24,335 bases of DNA from assembly GCA_938045565.1 (NCBI GenBank), contig CALIAZ010000029.1, positions 1 to 24,335 of the forward strand. Reading direction: 5' to 3'. The position numbers and the translations under genes are program-made. Below are positions 1-7,441 of this stretch, in pieces (positions within the stretch are counted from its first letter, which is position 1; every line of letters begins with the position of its first letter). This DNA comes from an uncultured Atopobium sp. Lineage in GTDB: Bacteria > Actinomycetota > Coriobacteriia > Coriobacteriales > Atopobiaceae. The notes below the pieces were generated by a model. It did not search any database. It was not told the DNA's origin and worked only from the letters and a program-made list of their open reading frames with translations.

Positions 1-182
1 TCTTCTGGACCGTCGTCAGAAAACTCATAACTTGCAACGGTGCCTGACGCATCTTCAACCACAAGCAAAACGTTAAGTGATTGGCCATCTGCAAGTAGGT
101 CAAACGCATCCCCAAGCAGCTCAGTTGAGAGCATGTCAAGCTGGGGAGAAACTCCATCTTTGCGCTCGTTGTTTTCGGCCAT
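1..182 (-). CDS. Hypothetical protein, N-terminal part (runs off the left edge)
   Basis: The first 60 codons of a minus-strand gene are present, starting at the ATG complementary to 180-182. An AAAGGAG ribosome-binding site lies four bases upstream of that ATG. The visible protein begins MAENNERKDGV and is acidic, with a likely amphipathic helix (LSTELLGDAFDLLADG) followed by a beta-like stretch (LNVLLVVEDASG). No signal peptide, membrane segment or recognisable motif appears. A strong terminator (241-269) separates it from the upstream gatZ-like gene, so it should have its own promoter in 183-240, although none is convincing. I do not recognise the family; the coding call rests on the ribosome-binding site and the open frame to the edge. 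Confidence 0.7.
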   Translation of the reverse strand, partial: MAENNERKDGVSPQLDMLSTELLGDAFDLLADGQSLNVLLVVEDASGTVASYEFSDDGPE

Positions 183-240
183 GCCGCTCCTTTGTGTTGT
201 CTCAATAAACCCTGGTTCTATGATACATCGCATAGGAAAA

Positions 241-269
241 GAGGTCGAAAGCAAAAAGCCTCCGACCTC
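241..269 (-). terminator. Intrinsic terminator of the PTS/gatZ operon
   Basis: Read on the minus strand, GAGGTCGGAGGC pairs with GCTTTCGACCTC over 12 base pairs (two G-U) around a TTTTT loop. It is followed directly by TTTTCC. It lies about 80 bases after the gatZ-like stop codon. Confidence 0.85.
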
Positions 270-350
270 CTAGGTTTGTCAGCTATCTGTCCAAAATCTG
301 ACCGCACGGACGTTACAACAGTAAAACACCGCATCTGAAAGCACGCGTGC

Positions 351-1631
351 TTACTCTGCCAGTACCTCGCGGATGCGCGTGGTAACTCCCTCAAGCCTGT
401 AGCACTCAACATACTGACGAAGAGGACGTTTAATATGATCAACAACAAAACGCTGCCCATCAATATTGAACTGAGCAAGGTTCTTATACAGGTGCTCGGT
501 TGCTGCCTTGACCTCGTCATCATTGAATGCATAATGACCAGAAATATCAAGAATATCCAGTGACAGTTTGTGATCAGCAAGAATCTGCTCAACGGTCAGA
601 TTAACCTGGTCACCAACCATCCACTTGCGCCAACGCTCAGTCTCAATTGCCTTGACCAACAGGGTGTTTCTCAAGCCAGAGACCTCGTCTGCCTTCAGGA
701 GACCTTCTTTAACCAGAAGATCCTCTACGTCACAAAGCTTCAAATATGCGCGAGTCTCTTCTGTTCCGTACTGTGGAGCTACGTTTGAAGCGGTTACATT
801 TGCAGGAGTGTGCTCAAGCAGCGTCACGTCATCAAGGTAGTCTGCGTTGTGCTCCTTAAGACCAACACCGTAGCTCTTGGCCATCTCAGCAAGGCTAATA
901 GCAGCCTCAAAATCGTAGTGACCAACCTGCTCAGTAAGGCGCGTAAGCGTTCCCGTCTGACCAACAATAAAAGTTGGCATAGGCAGACCCTTAGCAGTCA
1001 ACTCGCTCTTAAGCTGCTCAATAAAGGTGTGATACTTGTCGGTGGAGGTCAAGCCGCCGTTTGTCTCCTCGGTACCAACCTCATAGCCAATCTCGGGAAG
1101 ACCGCGAGAAACGCGTTCCTTCTCGCACCACTCAATCAAATCAACCGTACGGCGAAGAACCACATCAAGCGGAATAACCTTGCCAATCTCAAAAGGATCC
1201 TTGGTTGGGTCAATCATCAGCAGGTCAAAACCGCTAAGCATGTCGGCTAGATAGGACTTCTTGGCAAGCTCCATAGCTTCATCTTCTGGAAGGTGAGCAT
1301 TACGCTCCTCATCGCGTTGCCAAGGGCCACCGTGATCGCGGCAGAGATAATACAGGCCGTCAAAGCCAACCTTCTGGGCAGCTTCAGCAATATCTTCCGA
1401 GAAACGCTTCTGATCCCAAGAATTTACGTATCCGCCACCAAGCTCATCAAGGTCTACCTGGTTTCGCGATGCAATAAACATCAGAGGAAAATCGCAGTCT
1501 CTACCAAGTTCAAAAGCTGCCTGCAACAGGTTGGGCGACATTGGTCCAATTCCTAAAAGCGTAGCGGACTTTCCTGTGTCCTGAAGCTTAAGCAACCCTT
1601 CAACAGCTTTTTTGATTGGTAGCTTTTCCAT
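351..1631 (-). CDS. gatZ: GatZ/KbaZ-like D-tagatose-bisphosphate aldolase, non-catalytic subunit
   Basis: A 426-residue cytosolic protein of the GatZ/KbaZ family. In enterobacteria these subunits stabilise or activate the class II aldolase GatY/KbaY, which splits tagatose 1,6-bisphosphate into dihydroxyacetone phosphate and glyceraldehyde 3-phosphate. Family-like stretches are RDHGGPW (near residue 100), EVGTEET, KEHNADYLD and NVAPQYGTEET, matching in order the GDHLGP, glutamate-rich and GHSTDYQ-type blocks of GatZ. The length fits the family (about 420). The ATG at 1631 follows an AAGGGG site six bases upstream. It is the last gene after PTS IIB and IIC and ends at a strong terminator. No GatY/KbaY partner or tagatose-phosphate kinase is in the window, so the catalytic partner must be elsewhere, or this branch acts differently. 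Family assignment is fairly secure; the substrate is inferred from the neighbours. Confidence 0.85.
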   Translation of the reverse strand: MEKLPIKKAVEGLLKLQDTGKSATLLGIGPMSPNLLQAAFELGRDCDFPLMFIASRNQVDLDELGGGYVNSWDQKRFSEDIAEAAQKVGFDGLYYLCRDHGGPWQRDEERNAHLPEDEAMELAKKSYLADMLSGFDLLMIDPTKDPFEIGKVIPLDVVLRRTVDLIEWCEKERVSRGLPEIGYEVGTEETNGGLTSTDKYHTFIEQLKSELTAKGLPMPTFIVGQTGTLTRLTEQVGHYDFEAAISLAEMAKSYGVGLKEHNADYLDDVTLLEHTPANVTASNVAPQYGTEETRAYLKLCDVEDLLVKEGLLKADEVSGLRNTLLVKAIETERWRKWMVGDQVNLTVEQILADHKLSLDILDISGHYAFNDDEVKAATEHLYKNLAQFNIDGQRFVVDHIKRPLRQYVECYRLEGVTTRIREVLAE

Positions 1632-1669
1632 AATTACCCCTTCCCAAGAGTGTTTCTTGGTAATAAGAA

Positions 1670-1697
1670 GGGCGTGGGGGTTGAATCCCTACGCCCC
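1670..1697 (-). promoter_or_regulatory. Intercistronic hairpin between PTS IIC and gatZ
   Basis: GGGCGTGGGG (1670-1679) pairs with CCCTACGCCC (1687-1696): ten base pairs including one G-T, with a seven-base loop. On the minus transcript it is followed by TTCTTATTACC, a poor U-tract. It is more likely a partial attenuator or an mRNA processing/stability element than a full terminator, setting gatZ levels relative to the transporter genes. Confidence 0.6.
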
Positions 1698-1760
1698 TCT
1701 CCTTTTAACTTCGATTTTTATGGTCTAAGACCAACAGGTACATGCGTTTCTCGCCGTGTG

Positions 1761-2831
1761 TTACTTGTTGTCCTCAAGCTTTGGCTTAGTAAGAACAAGA
1801 ATTGCAACACCTACTGCAACACCAATTGCCATATCAAGGGTGTAGAGGGCAATGTTGTTTGTAGCTGCAGCAACAATCATGCCACCGTGAGGAACAAAGC
1901 ACTCAATACCATGCCAAGCAGCAAGACCAGCACCAACTGCAGAACCAATCATGATTGCAGGTAAGGTGTGTGCAAGATCCTTAACAGCAAATGGAATTGC
2001 ACCCTCGGTAATGCCGATAAGTCCCATAAAGACTGCGGAGATACCCATCTGCCTATCAGTGTCGTCAAACTTGCTGCGAGCAATAAGAGATGCAACACCG
2101 CAGACCAGTGGAGGAATAGCAACTGCAACACGGAATGCGCCGTTAGGACCATAGACACCTGCGGTCATAAGAGCCATGGTGAAGGTAGAAGCAGTCTTGT
2201 TAACTGGGCCGCCCATATCAAATGCGGTCATAAGGCCAATTACAATGCCGAGTACAACTGCAGAGCCACCCTGAAGGCTTGAAAGCAGGCTTGTCAGCCA
2301 GTCCATGAATGCACCAAGTGGAGCTGCCAAAACGTAAATGTAGAGCATACCAAGAACCAGTGAAGACAAACTTGGGATGATCAGAATTGGCATGATGGTG
2401 CGGATGGTGTTGCTAACCTTCCAACTCTTCATCCACTGGACAAGGTAGCCAGCGGCAACGCCAAGGACCATTGCGCCCAAGAAGCCAGTAGAAACCTGAA
2501 CCTCACCTACAGGAACAGGATTGCTTGCCAGGTAACCAAGGACAAAACCAGGTGCCAGAGCAGGCTTTCCGCCCAAAGAATAGGCAATGTAAGCAGCAAG
2601 GACTGGAATCATCATCTTGATGCCAGCCATACCAATAAGGTTGAGGCTCTGCATCAAAGGATTGGTGACTTCAATACCGTCTTTTCCTGCAGTTCCTGTA
2701 GCTAGCGAGAAAGCCAGGAAGACTCCGCCAACTACGACAATGGGAATAAAGTACGAAACACCAGTGTTAAACGCCTTTAGAAGGTCTTTTCCGACCTTGC
2801 CCAAAACTGAGGGACTCTTTTCCTCTGCCAT
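1761..2831 (-). CDS. PTS system fructose-family transporter, IIC component
   Basis: A 356-residue polytopic membrane protein forming the sugar channel of a fructose-superfamily phosphotransferase permease. Hydrophobic segments run through almost the whole length. Diagnostic IIC motifs are TAFDMGGPVNKTA (about residue 215), ITEGAIPFA (about 285) and the PHGG motif near residue 325. The ATG at 2831 is preferred to a longer start at 2864 because GAGAGGAG lies just before it and the family begins near there (LGKVGKDLLKAFNTGVS). It follows IIB by 44 bases. There is no fused IIA or IIB, so this is a split system. The transported sugar is not readable; the linked gatZ-like gene hints at tagatose or a related ketose/hexitol. 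Confidence 0.93.
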   Translation of the reverse strand: MAEEKSPSVLGKVGKDLLKAFNTGVSYFIPIVVVGGVFLAFSLATGTAGKDGIEVTNPLMQSLNLIGMAGIKMMIPVLAAYIAYSLGGKPALAPGFVLGYLASNPVPVGEVQVSTGFLGAMVLGVAAGYLVQWMKSWKVSNTIRTIMPILIIPSLSSLVLGMLYIYVLAAPLGAFMDWLTSLLSSLQGGSAVVLGIVIGLMTAFDMGGPVNKTASTFTMALMTAGVYGPNGAFRVAVAIPPLVCGVASLIARSKFDDTDRQMGISAVFMGLIGITEGAIPFAVKDLAHTLPAIMIGSAVGAGLAAWHGIECFVPHGGMIVAAATNNIALYTLDMAIGVAVGVAILVLTKPKLEDNK

Positions 2832-2875
2832 GGGTTTCTCCTCTCTTCTTCCTTGCGTTATCACTTACGCGCTTG

Positions 2876-3196
2876 CTACTCAGCCAGCGCAACTACCTGA
2901 TCAATAACCTTTGCTGGATTTGCGATGGCCAGCGATGGATCCAACGTAAGAACACGGCCCTCATCGCGTTTCTCGTCAAAACGCTCGTCACCTTCGATGC
3001 CAATTGCAATGGCGAGAAGAACAACGTCGGCAGCGTCAACTTCGTCCTGCTCAAGTTCGTTCTCAATACCGTAACCGCCCTGAGCCTCTACCTTGAATTC
3101 ATAGCCGCGACGTTCACATTCTTTCTCAATGGCCTCTTTTGCCATCCAGGTGTGAGCAATTCCAACCGTGCAAGCGCATACAGCAACGACGTTCAT
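2876..3196 (-). CDS. PTS system fructose-family phosphotransfer protein, IIB component
   Basis: A 106-residue soluble IIB protein that would receive phosphate from a IIA protein on a cysteine and pass it to sugar entering through IIC. The P-loop reads CTVGIAHT, with Cys9 the likely phosphorylated residue; the common family form is CPTGIAHT, so the proline is replaced. Further family blocks are VEAQGGYGIEN and the AADVVLLA strand. The ATG at 3196 is chosen over a TTG 18 bases upstream because AGAGGA sits eight bases before it and the protein then opens directly on its first beta strand. It is the first gene of the operon, divergent from the LacI-type regulator. No IIA, HPr or enzyme I gene is in the window, so phosphate must come from proteins encoded elsewhere. 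Confidence 0.92.
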   Translation of the reverse strand: MNVVAVCACTVGIAHTWMAKEAIEKECERRGYEFKVEAQGGYGIENELEQDEVDAADVVLLAIAIGIEGDERFDEKRDEGRVLTLDPSLAIANPAKVIDQVVALAE

Positions 3197-3319
3197 GGTT
3201 ATGTCCTCTCGCAAAGTAAGTTGTGAGCCCCTAAGCGGGGCGCACGAGCACGTCTTTTGACGACGTACGTTTCCAAGTCATACTTTGCATTGTTTTAATC
3301 TTTTTTAAAAGAAGATTTC

Positions 3320-3333
3320 GGTAAACGTCTAAT
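3320..3333. promoter_or_regulatory. Secondary LacI-type operator (imperfect)
   Basis: GGTAAACGTCTAAT resembles the perfect palindrome at 3358-3371, sharing the TAAACGT core. The two centres lie 38 bases apart. It sits on the PTS-operon side of the divergent region, where binding could repress IIB-IIC-gatZ. Confidence 0.5.
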
Positions 3334-3341
3334 CTACCTTG

Positions 3342-3350
3342 TGTTATGAT
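3342..3350 (+). promoter_or_regulatory. Candidate extended -10 promoter of the lacI-type gene
   Basis: TGTTATGAT gives an extended -10 element (TGn followed by TATGAT) on the plus strand, with no good -35. The predicted transcript start near 3357 abuts the palindromic operator, which would allow self-repression. Confidence 0.45.
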
Positions 3351-3357
3351 GAATTTT

Positions 3358-3371
3358 GTTAAACGTTTAAC
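3358..3371. promoter_or_regulatory. Palindromic LacI-family operator
   Basis: GTTAAACGTTTAAC is a perfect 14-base palindrome with a central CG, the typical form of a LacI/GalR-family operator. It lies between the divergent PTS operon and the LacI-type gene. Just downstream, ACCAACGT (3370-3377) and ACGTTGGT (3398-3405) form a further inverted repeat with a 20-base gap. Confidence 0.75.
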
Positions 3372-3448
3372 CAACGTGGAATCCAGCAAACTCACTAACG
3401 TTGGTATTTTGCAAGTACATTGTAAAAATTTCGGTGAAATGAGTGCCA

Positions 3449-4447
3449 ATGTCTAAGACCACTATCATTGACCTTGCAAAAGTAGCAAATGTTTCCATTG
3501 CCACCGTTTCAAATTACCTTAATGGACACTTTGAAAAGATGTCCGAAGCAACAAAGCAACGTATCAAAAAAGCAATCGAGAATACGGGATATATTCCAAG
3601 CGCCCAAGCTCAGGCAATGGTCAAAAAGAGTTCTGGAATTATTGCTGTTCTCATCTTGGACAACACTAATGCCTGGGCAGCTCAAATGACCAACGGTATT
3701 GAAGACGCAGCTCTTGAGGCTGGCTATCAAACAATTATTTGTAATTCTCGCTTTGACCCCACACTTGAAGCCGATTGGGTTGAGAAGATGCTCTCGATTG
3801 GAGCAGATGGCATGCTCATCCAGCCCACCAATCAATTTAGGGCTGTTGATCGGCGTATTGCTAAAGTTGGTAAGCCCGTTGTCTATTTTGACTGCGATCT
3901 TCTTACCCTTAATACTTCCTGGATAAAAAGTGACCTCTATGACGGAGTTTATTCAGCAGCGTCGCGCTGCATTGAGCGCGGGTACGAGAACTTTTTAATC
4001 ATTGGTGGAGAGCCAAAAGGTCGCACCAGGATTGAACGAGAATCTGGCTTCACCGATGCCCTAGAGGCCTCAAGTAAACCTTATGAGCGTCTCACCATAG
4101 AGCAAAATACGCTCTCTATCTCAAACATCACGCAATGGCTTAACAACCACATTCTTCTGTCAAAGAAAACGCTGGTGTTTGTACCAAATCAGTGGGCCCT
4201 CAAGAGTGTCTACAATGCCCTACAATCCTATGAAGCAGTAATTCCAGAGCAAGTTGGACTGTTGGGGTTCAATAACACTGATTGGACCGACCTGCCCGTT
4301 AAAAGCATCTCAACCATTGTCGAACCCGTCTATGAAGAAGGTTACGCCGCTTGCAAGATGCTGCTTAAAAGAATCAAAGACCCCTCACTTGAGCCTGACC
4401 ATAAACTGCTCACCTGCAAGCTCAATTGGCTCAAATCAACCATCTAA
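3449..4447 (+). CDS. LacI/GalR-family transcriptional regulator
   Basis: A 332-residue repressor-type protein. Residues 4-26 (TIIDLAKVANVSIATVSNYLNG) form the N-terminal helix-turn-helix. A hinge helix follows near residue 50 (SAQAQAMVKK). A periplasmic-binding-like sensor domain occupies the rest, starting SGIIAVLILDNTNAWAAQM. The FNNTDWTDLPVKSISTI block is the usual late LacI-family motif (normally F.D...A....P..TTV). The gene diverges from the PTS operon across 250 bases holding palindromic operators, so it probably controls that operon and itself in response to the imported sugar or its phosphate. A GTG at 3443 is an alternative start two codons earlier; no strong ribosome-binding site decides. 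It converges with the ABC operon at a shared hairpin. Confidence 0.93.
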   Translation: MSKTTIIDLAKVANVSIATVSNYLNGHFEKMSEATKQRIKKAIENTGYIPSAQAQAMVKKSSGIIAVLILDNTNAWAAQMTNGIEDAALEAGYQTIICNSRFDPTLEADWVEKMLSIGADGMLIQPTNQFRAVDRRIAKVGKPVVYFDCDLLTLNTSWIKSDLYDGVYSAASRCIERGYENFLIIGGEPKGRTRIERESGFTDALEASSKPYERLTIEQNTLSISNITQWLNNHILLSKKTLVFVPNQWALKSVYNALQSYEAVIPEQVGLLGFNNTDWTDLPVKSISTIVEPVYEEGYAACKMLLKRIKDPSLEPDHKLLTCKLNWLKSTI

Positions 4448-4452
4448 CAAAA

Positions 4453-4484
4453 ATGGCGAGAAGACCAACTGATCTTCTCGCCAT
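4453..4484 (-). terminator. Terminator between convergent lacI-type gene and ABC operon
   Basis: ATGGCGAGAAGA pairs perfectly with TCTTCTCGCCAT (12 base pairs, eight-base loop). On the minus strand it is followed by TTTTGTTAG, a good U-tract for ending the ABC operon. On the plus strand the tail is weaker (ACGTTACTGCTTT), so it may also end the regulator transcript less efficiently. Confidence 0.85.
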
Positions 4485-4508
4485 ACGTTACTGCTTTAAC
4501 TAAAACAC

Positions 4509-5588
4509 TTACAGAACGTGGACTTCGTCTTTGGTGAAGTCAACAAAGGCGTGGTCACCAACGTTGTAAATCTTGTGGGTGCGAGGGTTGAAGTCCGTGA
4601 TCTTAATGAGCGTGTCTCCAACCATAACGTGGTAGTTCTGGTAGTGGCCCATGAAGCGAGAAAGCACTACCTTGCAGGCAAGTGTTCCCTCATCAGCAAG
4701 GCGTGCGGACTCTGGGCGAAGAACAATGCAGCACTCCTTACCCTTATCCAGGTGAGAGCATCCGCTGGCCTCAAACTCGTGACCCTCAAAGCGGCAAAGT
4801 GCAGTCTCAGGATCAAGCTTGTCTGCAATAGTTGCGTGCAGGAAGTTGGACTCGCCAATGAAGTCTGCAACAAACTCGTCTGCTGGGTGATAGTAGACCG
4901 TCTGAGGATCGCCAACCTGATCCACAACACCCTTTTTCATAATGATGATGTTGTCAGAAAGCGCCATTGCCTCTGACTGGTCATGTGTAACGTAGATGGC
5001 GGTAATGCCAGCCTCCTGCTGGATGCGGCGAATCTCGTTACGCATGTCAACGCGCAGCTTAGCGTCGAGGTTTGAAAGAGGCTCGTCAAAGAGAAGAACG
5101 CTTGGCTCAATAACCAAAGCGCGTGCCAAAGCAACACGCTGCTGCTGACCCCCAGAAAGCTGGTTGGTCATACGCTCTTCCATACCCTCAAGTCCAACAA
5201 GACCAAGGATATGAAGGACCTTCTCGCGAATTACGGCCTTGTCCATTTTGCGGAGCTTGAGGCCATAAGCAACATTGTCAAAGATGTTGTAGTGAGGAAG
5301 CAGTGCATAGCTCTGGAACACCATTGCCGTATCGCGCTTGTTTGGCGTGAGCTCATCAATCTGCTCGTCGCCAAGGAAAATCTTTCCCTCATCAGGGCTC
5401 TCAAAACCAGCAATCATGCGCAGGATGGTAGTCTTTCCGCAGCCAGAAGGGCCAAGCAGCGTTACAAACTCGCCAGGAGCAATAGTGATGTTAGCATCTT
5501 GAACTGCGTAGAAGTCTTTACCAGTCTTCTGATCCTGATAAATCTTGGAAATGTGCTCAAGGCGAACGCCTTTTTTCTCTGTAGCCAT
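4509..5588 (-). CDS. ABC transporter ATP-binding protein (FbpC/AfuC/PotA type)
   Basis: A 359-residue ATPase that powers the permease encoded just upstream. Walker A is GPSGCGKTT (46-54), the Q-loop is in VFQSYALLPH (90-99), the signature is LSGGQQQR (144-151), Walker B is LLFDEP (165-170) and the switch histidine is in YVTHD (near 202). A C-terminal beta-rich TOBE-like region (about 240-359) follows, as in importers of the iron/sulfate/polyamine/sugar-phosphate class. The ATG lies three bases after the permease stop, and the GAGGAG of the last permease codons serves as its ribosome-binding site, so translation is coupled. It is the last gene of the operon before the terminator. The ATPase call is certain; substrate cannot be read from this subunit. 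Confidence 0.95.
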   Translation of the reverse strand: MATEKKGVRLEHISKIYQDQKTGKDFYAVQDANITIAPGEFVTLLGPSGCGKTTILRMIAGFESPDEGKIFLGDEQIDELTPNKRDTAMVFQSYALLPHYNIFDNVAYGLKLRKMDKAVIREKVLHILGLVGLEGMEERMTNQLSGGQQQRVALARALVIEPSVLLFDEPLSNLDAKLRVDMRNEIRRIQQEAGITAIYVTHDQSEAMALSDNIIIMKKGVVDQVGDPQTVYYHPADEFVADFIGESNFLHATIADKLDPETALCRFEGHEFEASGCSHLDKGKECCIVLRPESARLADEGTLACKVVLSRFMGHYQNYHVMVGDTLIKITDFNPRTHKIYNVGDHAFVDFTKDEVHVL

Positions 5589-5591
5589 GTG

Positions 5592-7301
5592 TTACTCCTC
5601 CTTGAGTGCTCGGCTGGTGCCAAAGTGTTTGATGGCCCAATTCATAAGCAATACCGAGCCATAGGTAATAACAATCAGAATTGTTGCAAAGGCGCAGGCC
5701 ATGCCATATGAACCCTTGCCCGCAAACTCATTGATCTGAACAGTAATGAGCAGGAACTCTGGTGTGACCAAGAGAATAACTGCAGAAATTGCGGTGATGG
5801 AACGAACAAATGCCGTTACCAAGCCCGACAAGAACGAGTCTTTAATCAGCGGCAGTGTGACGGTCATAAACACCGTAAAGCTGTCGGCGCCCATGTCATA
5901 CGCGGATTCCTCGATTGATTTATCAATCTGTCGAAGCGCCGAGATACCAGAGCGTGTTCCCGTAGGAAGCGAACGCACAACAAATACAATGATCAGGATA
6001 AGTCCCGTGCCATACAGGCCTTGCAAAAATCCTGTGTGCATAACACCGCTTGAGAATCCGCGAATGTATCCAACGCCCAAAACCGTACCAGGAACTGCCA
6101 TAGCCAGCATGGATACAGCCTCGATAAAACCACGGAAACGGAAACGACGTTTTACTACCAGATAGGAAATAATCATCGAAAGCAGAGCGGTAATTGGCGC
6201 TGCAATAAGCGAAAGCATGAACGAATCACTAAACGCTTGCAATCCGTGATACTTGGTAAATACCTGCTCAAACCATTTAGTAGTTAACTCGTAATTAGAG
6301 CCCCAGGAACGGACAAACGAACCATAAGGAACGCAGAGGTACATGCCAATAACAAAGAGTGCAACCAACGCGCAAAGAATGGTAAGTGGAATGCGAACTG
6401 AGTTGTCTGTAATAAGCATCCTAGCTCGCGTTGCTTTACCCGAGAGCGTGGACGTACTCTTTGCTTCCAAGACAAACTTCTGAACAACAAACATAAGCAG
6501 CGTGATGGAAAGAAGAACAACAGCCATAGCAGCAGCGCCCTGCTTGTCATACGCGCCTGTAATTTGCAGGTAGATAGTTGTTGCTAAGGTATCGTAGGAA
6601 CCACCAATAATCATTGGGTTAGCAAAGTCTGCAATTGACTCAATAAATGAGACGAGAAAAGCGTTGCCCAGGCCAGGCAAAATAAGAGGAAGTGTAACGC
6701 TGGTAAATACCTTCCAGCGGCTTGCTCCCATGTCACGGGCTGCTTCTTCAAGAGATGGGTCAATATTTTTAAGCAGGCCCTTAAGCATCATGTAGCACAC
6801 AGGGAAGAACGACATGGTCTGGACAATAAAAATGCCCCAGAAACCATAAATGTTGTTGTCAAAAATTCCTAAAAGACCTCGGGTAATCAGGCCTTTCTTG
6901 CCAAACATCATGATCATAGAAAGCGAGAGAACAAATGGTGGAGAAACAACAGGAAGCATGGAAACCACGCGGAAAAGTCCTGTCATAAACTTTGTGCGAA
7001 GCTTTACGTACACCTCGACGTATGCAAAAAGAAGACCAATAAGCGCTGATAAAATGCCTACCGCAAAACCAACTCTAAGGGTATTGGTAATTGCACGATC
7101 AAACGAAGGCATAGCTAAGATGCGCGTAAACACATCAAACGTAATCCCGTTATCGGAGACTACAGAGTCAACCATAAGAATGGCAAGTGGATACAAAATA
7201 AAAAGGGTTAAGAAGGCGATAAGAACGACAATGGTCGTTATCAAAATTGGATCGCCAAGGAGCTTTTTTCGCTCAAGTCGAGCGCTCTGGGATTTTGCCA
7301 T
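5592..7301 (-). CDS. ABC transporter permease, two fused modules (FbpB/AfuB type)
   Basis: A 569-residue inner-membrane protein made of two tandem permease modules, so one chain replaces the usual dimer. Each half carries the EAA loop that docks on the ATPase: EEAARDMGASRWKVF (185-199) and EESAYDMGADSFTVF (464-478). About twelve hydrophobic segments are visible, with a hydrophilic linker near 280-300. This fused architecture is typical of ferric/hexose-phosphate type importers. The start has AGGA seven bases upstream. It follows the binding-protein gene by 140 bases containing a stable hairpin, and runs straight into the ATPase gene. Confidence 0.95.
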   Translation of the reverse strand: MAKSQSARLERKKLLGDPILITTIVVLIAFLTLFILYPLAILMVDSVVSDNGITFDVFTRILAMPSFDRAITNTLRVGFAVGILSALIGLLFAYVEVYVKLRTKFMTGLFRVVSMLPVVSPPFVLSLSMIMMFGKKGLITRGLLGIFDNNIYGFWGIFIVQTMSFFPVCYMMLKGLLKNIDPSLEEAARDMGASRWKVFTSVTLPLILPGLGNAFLVSFIESIADFANPMIIGGSYDTLATTIYLQITGAYDKQGAAAMAVVLLSITLLMFVVQKFVLEAKSTSTLSGKATRARMLITDNSVRIPLTILCALVALFVIGMYLCVPYGSFVRSWGSNYELTTKWFEQVFTKYHGLQAFSDSFMLSLIAAPITALLSMIISYLVVKRRFRFRGFIEAVSMLAMAVPGTVLGVGYIRGFSSGVMHTGFLQGLYGTGLILIIVFVVRSLPTGTRSGISALRQIDKSIEESAYDMGADSFTVFMTVTLPLIKDSFLSGLVTAFVRSITAISAVILLVTPEFLLITVQINEFAGKGSYGMACAFATILIVITYGSVLLMNWAIKHFGTSRALKEE

Positions 7302-7352
7302 ACTGGTCCTAACTCTGAAACACTAAACCTATACGCAAAGCTGTATGTGGAA

Positions 7353-7380
7353 CTGGGTAGGCAGATCTCTGCCTACCCAG
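7353..7380 (-). promoter_or_regulatory. Perfect intercistronic hairpin after the binding-protein gene
   Basis: CTGGGTAGGCAG (7353-7364) and CTGCCTACCCAG (7369-7380) form a 12-base-pair perfect stem with an ATCT loop. The minus-strand sequence after it is TTCCACAT, too poor in U for full termination. It probably protects the upstream mRNA or causes partial termination, giving more binding protein than permease, as known for other binding-protein operons. Confidence 0.75.
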
Positions 7381-7441
7381 TATAATCTGCCACTCAGATC
7401 TTGAGCAACAGCATTGTTAATTTGCGTGCCGGCTCTGTTTT

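Noticed and set aside
3227..3241. GCCCC-TAAGC-GGGGC hairpin just upstream of PTS IIB
   Set aside because: Only five base pairs and no U-tract; it may be a leader structure, but there is not enough to call an attenuator or terminator.
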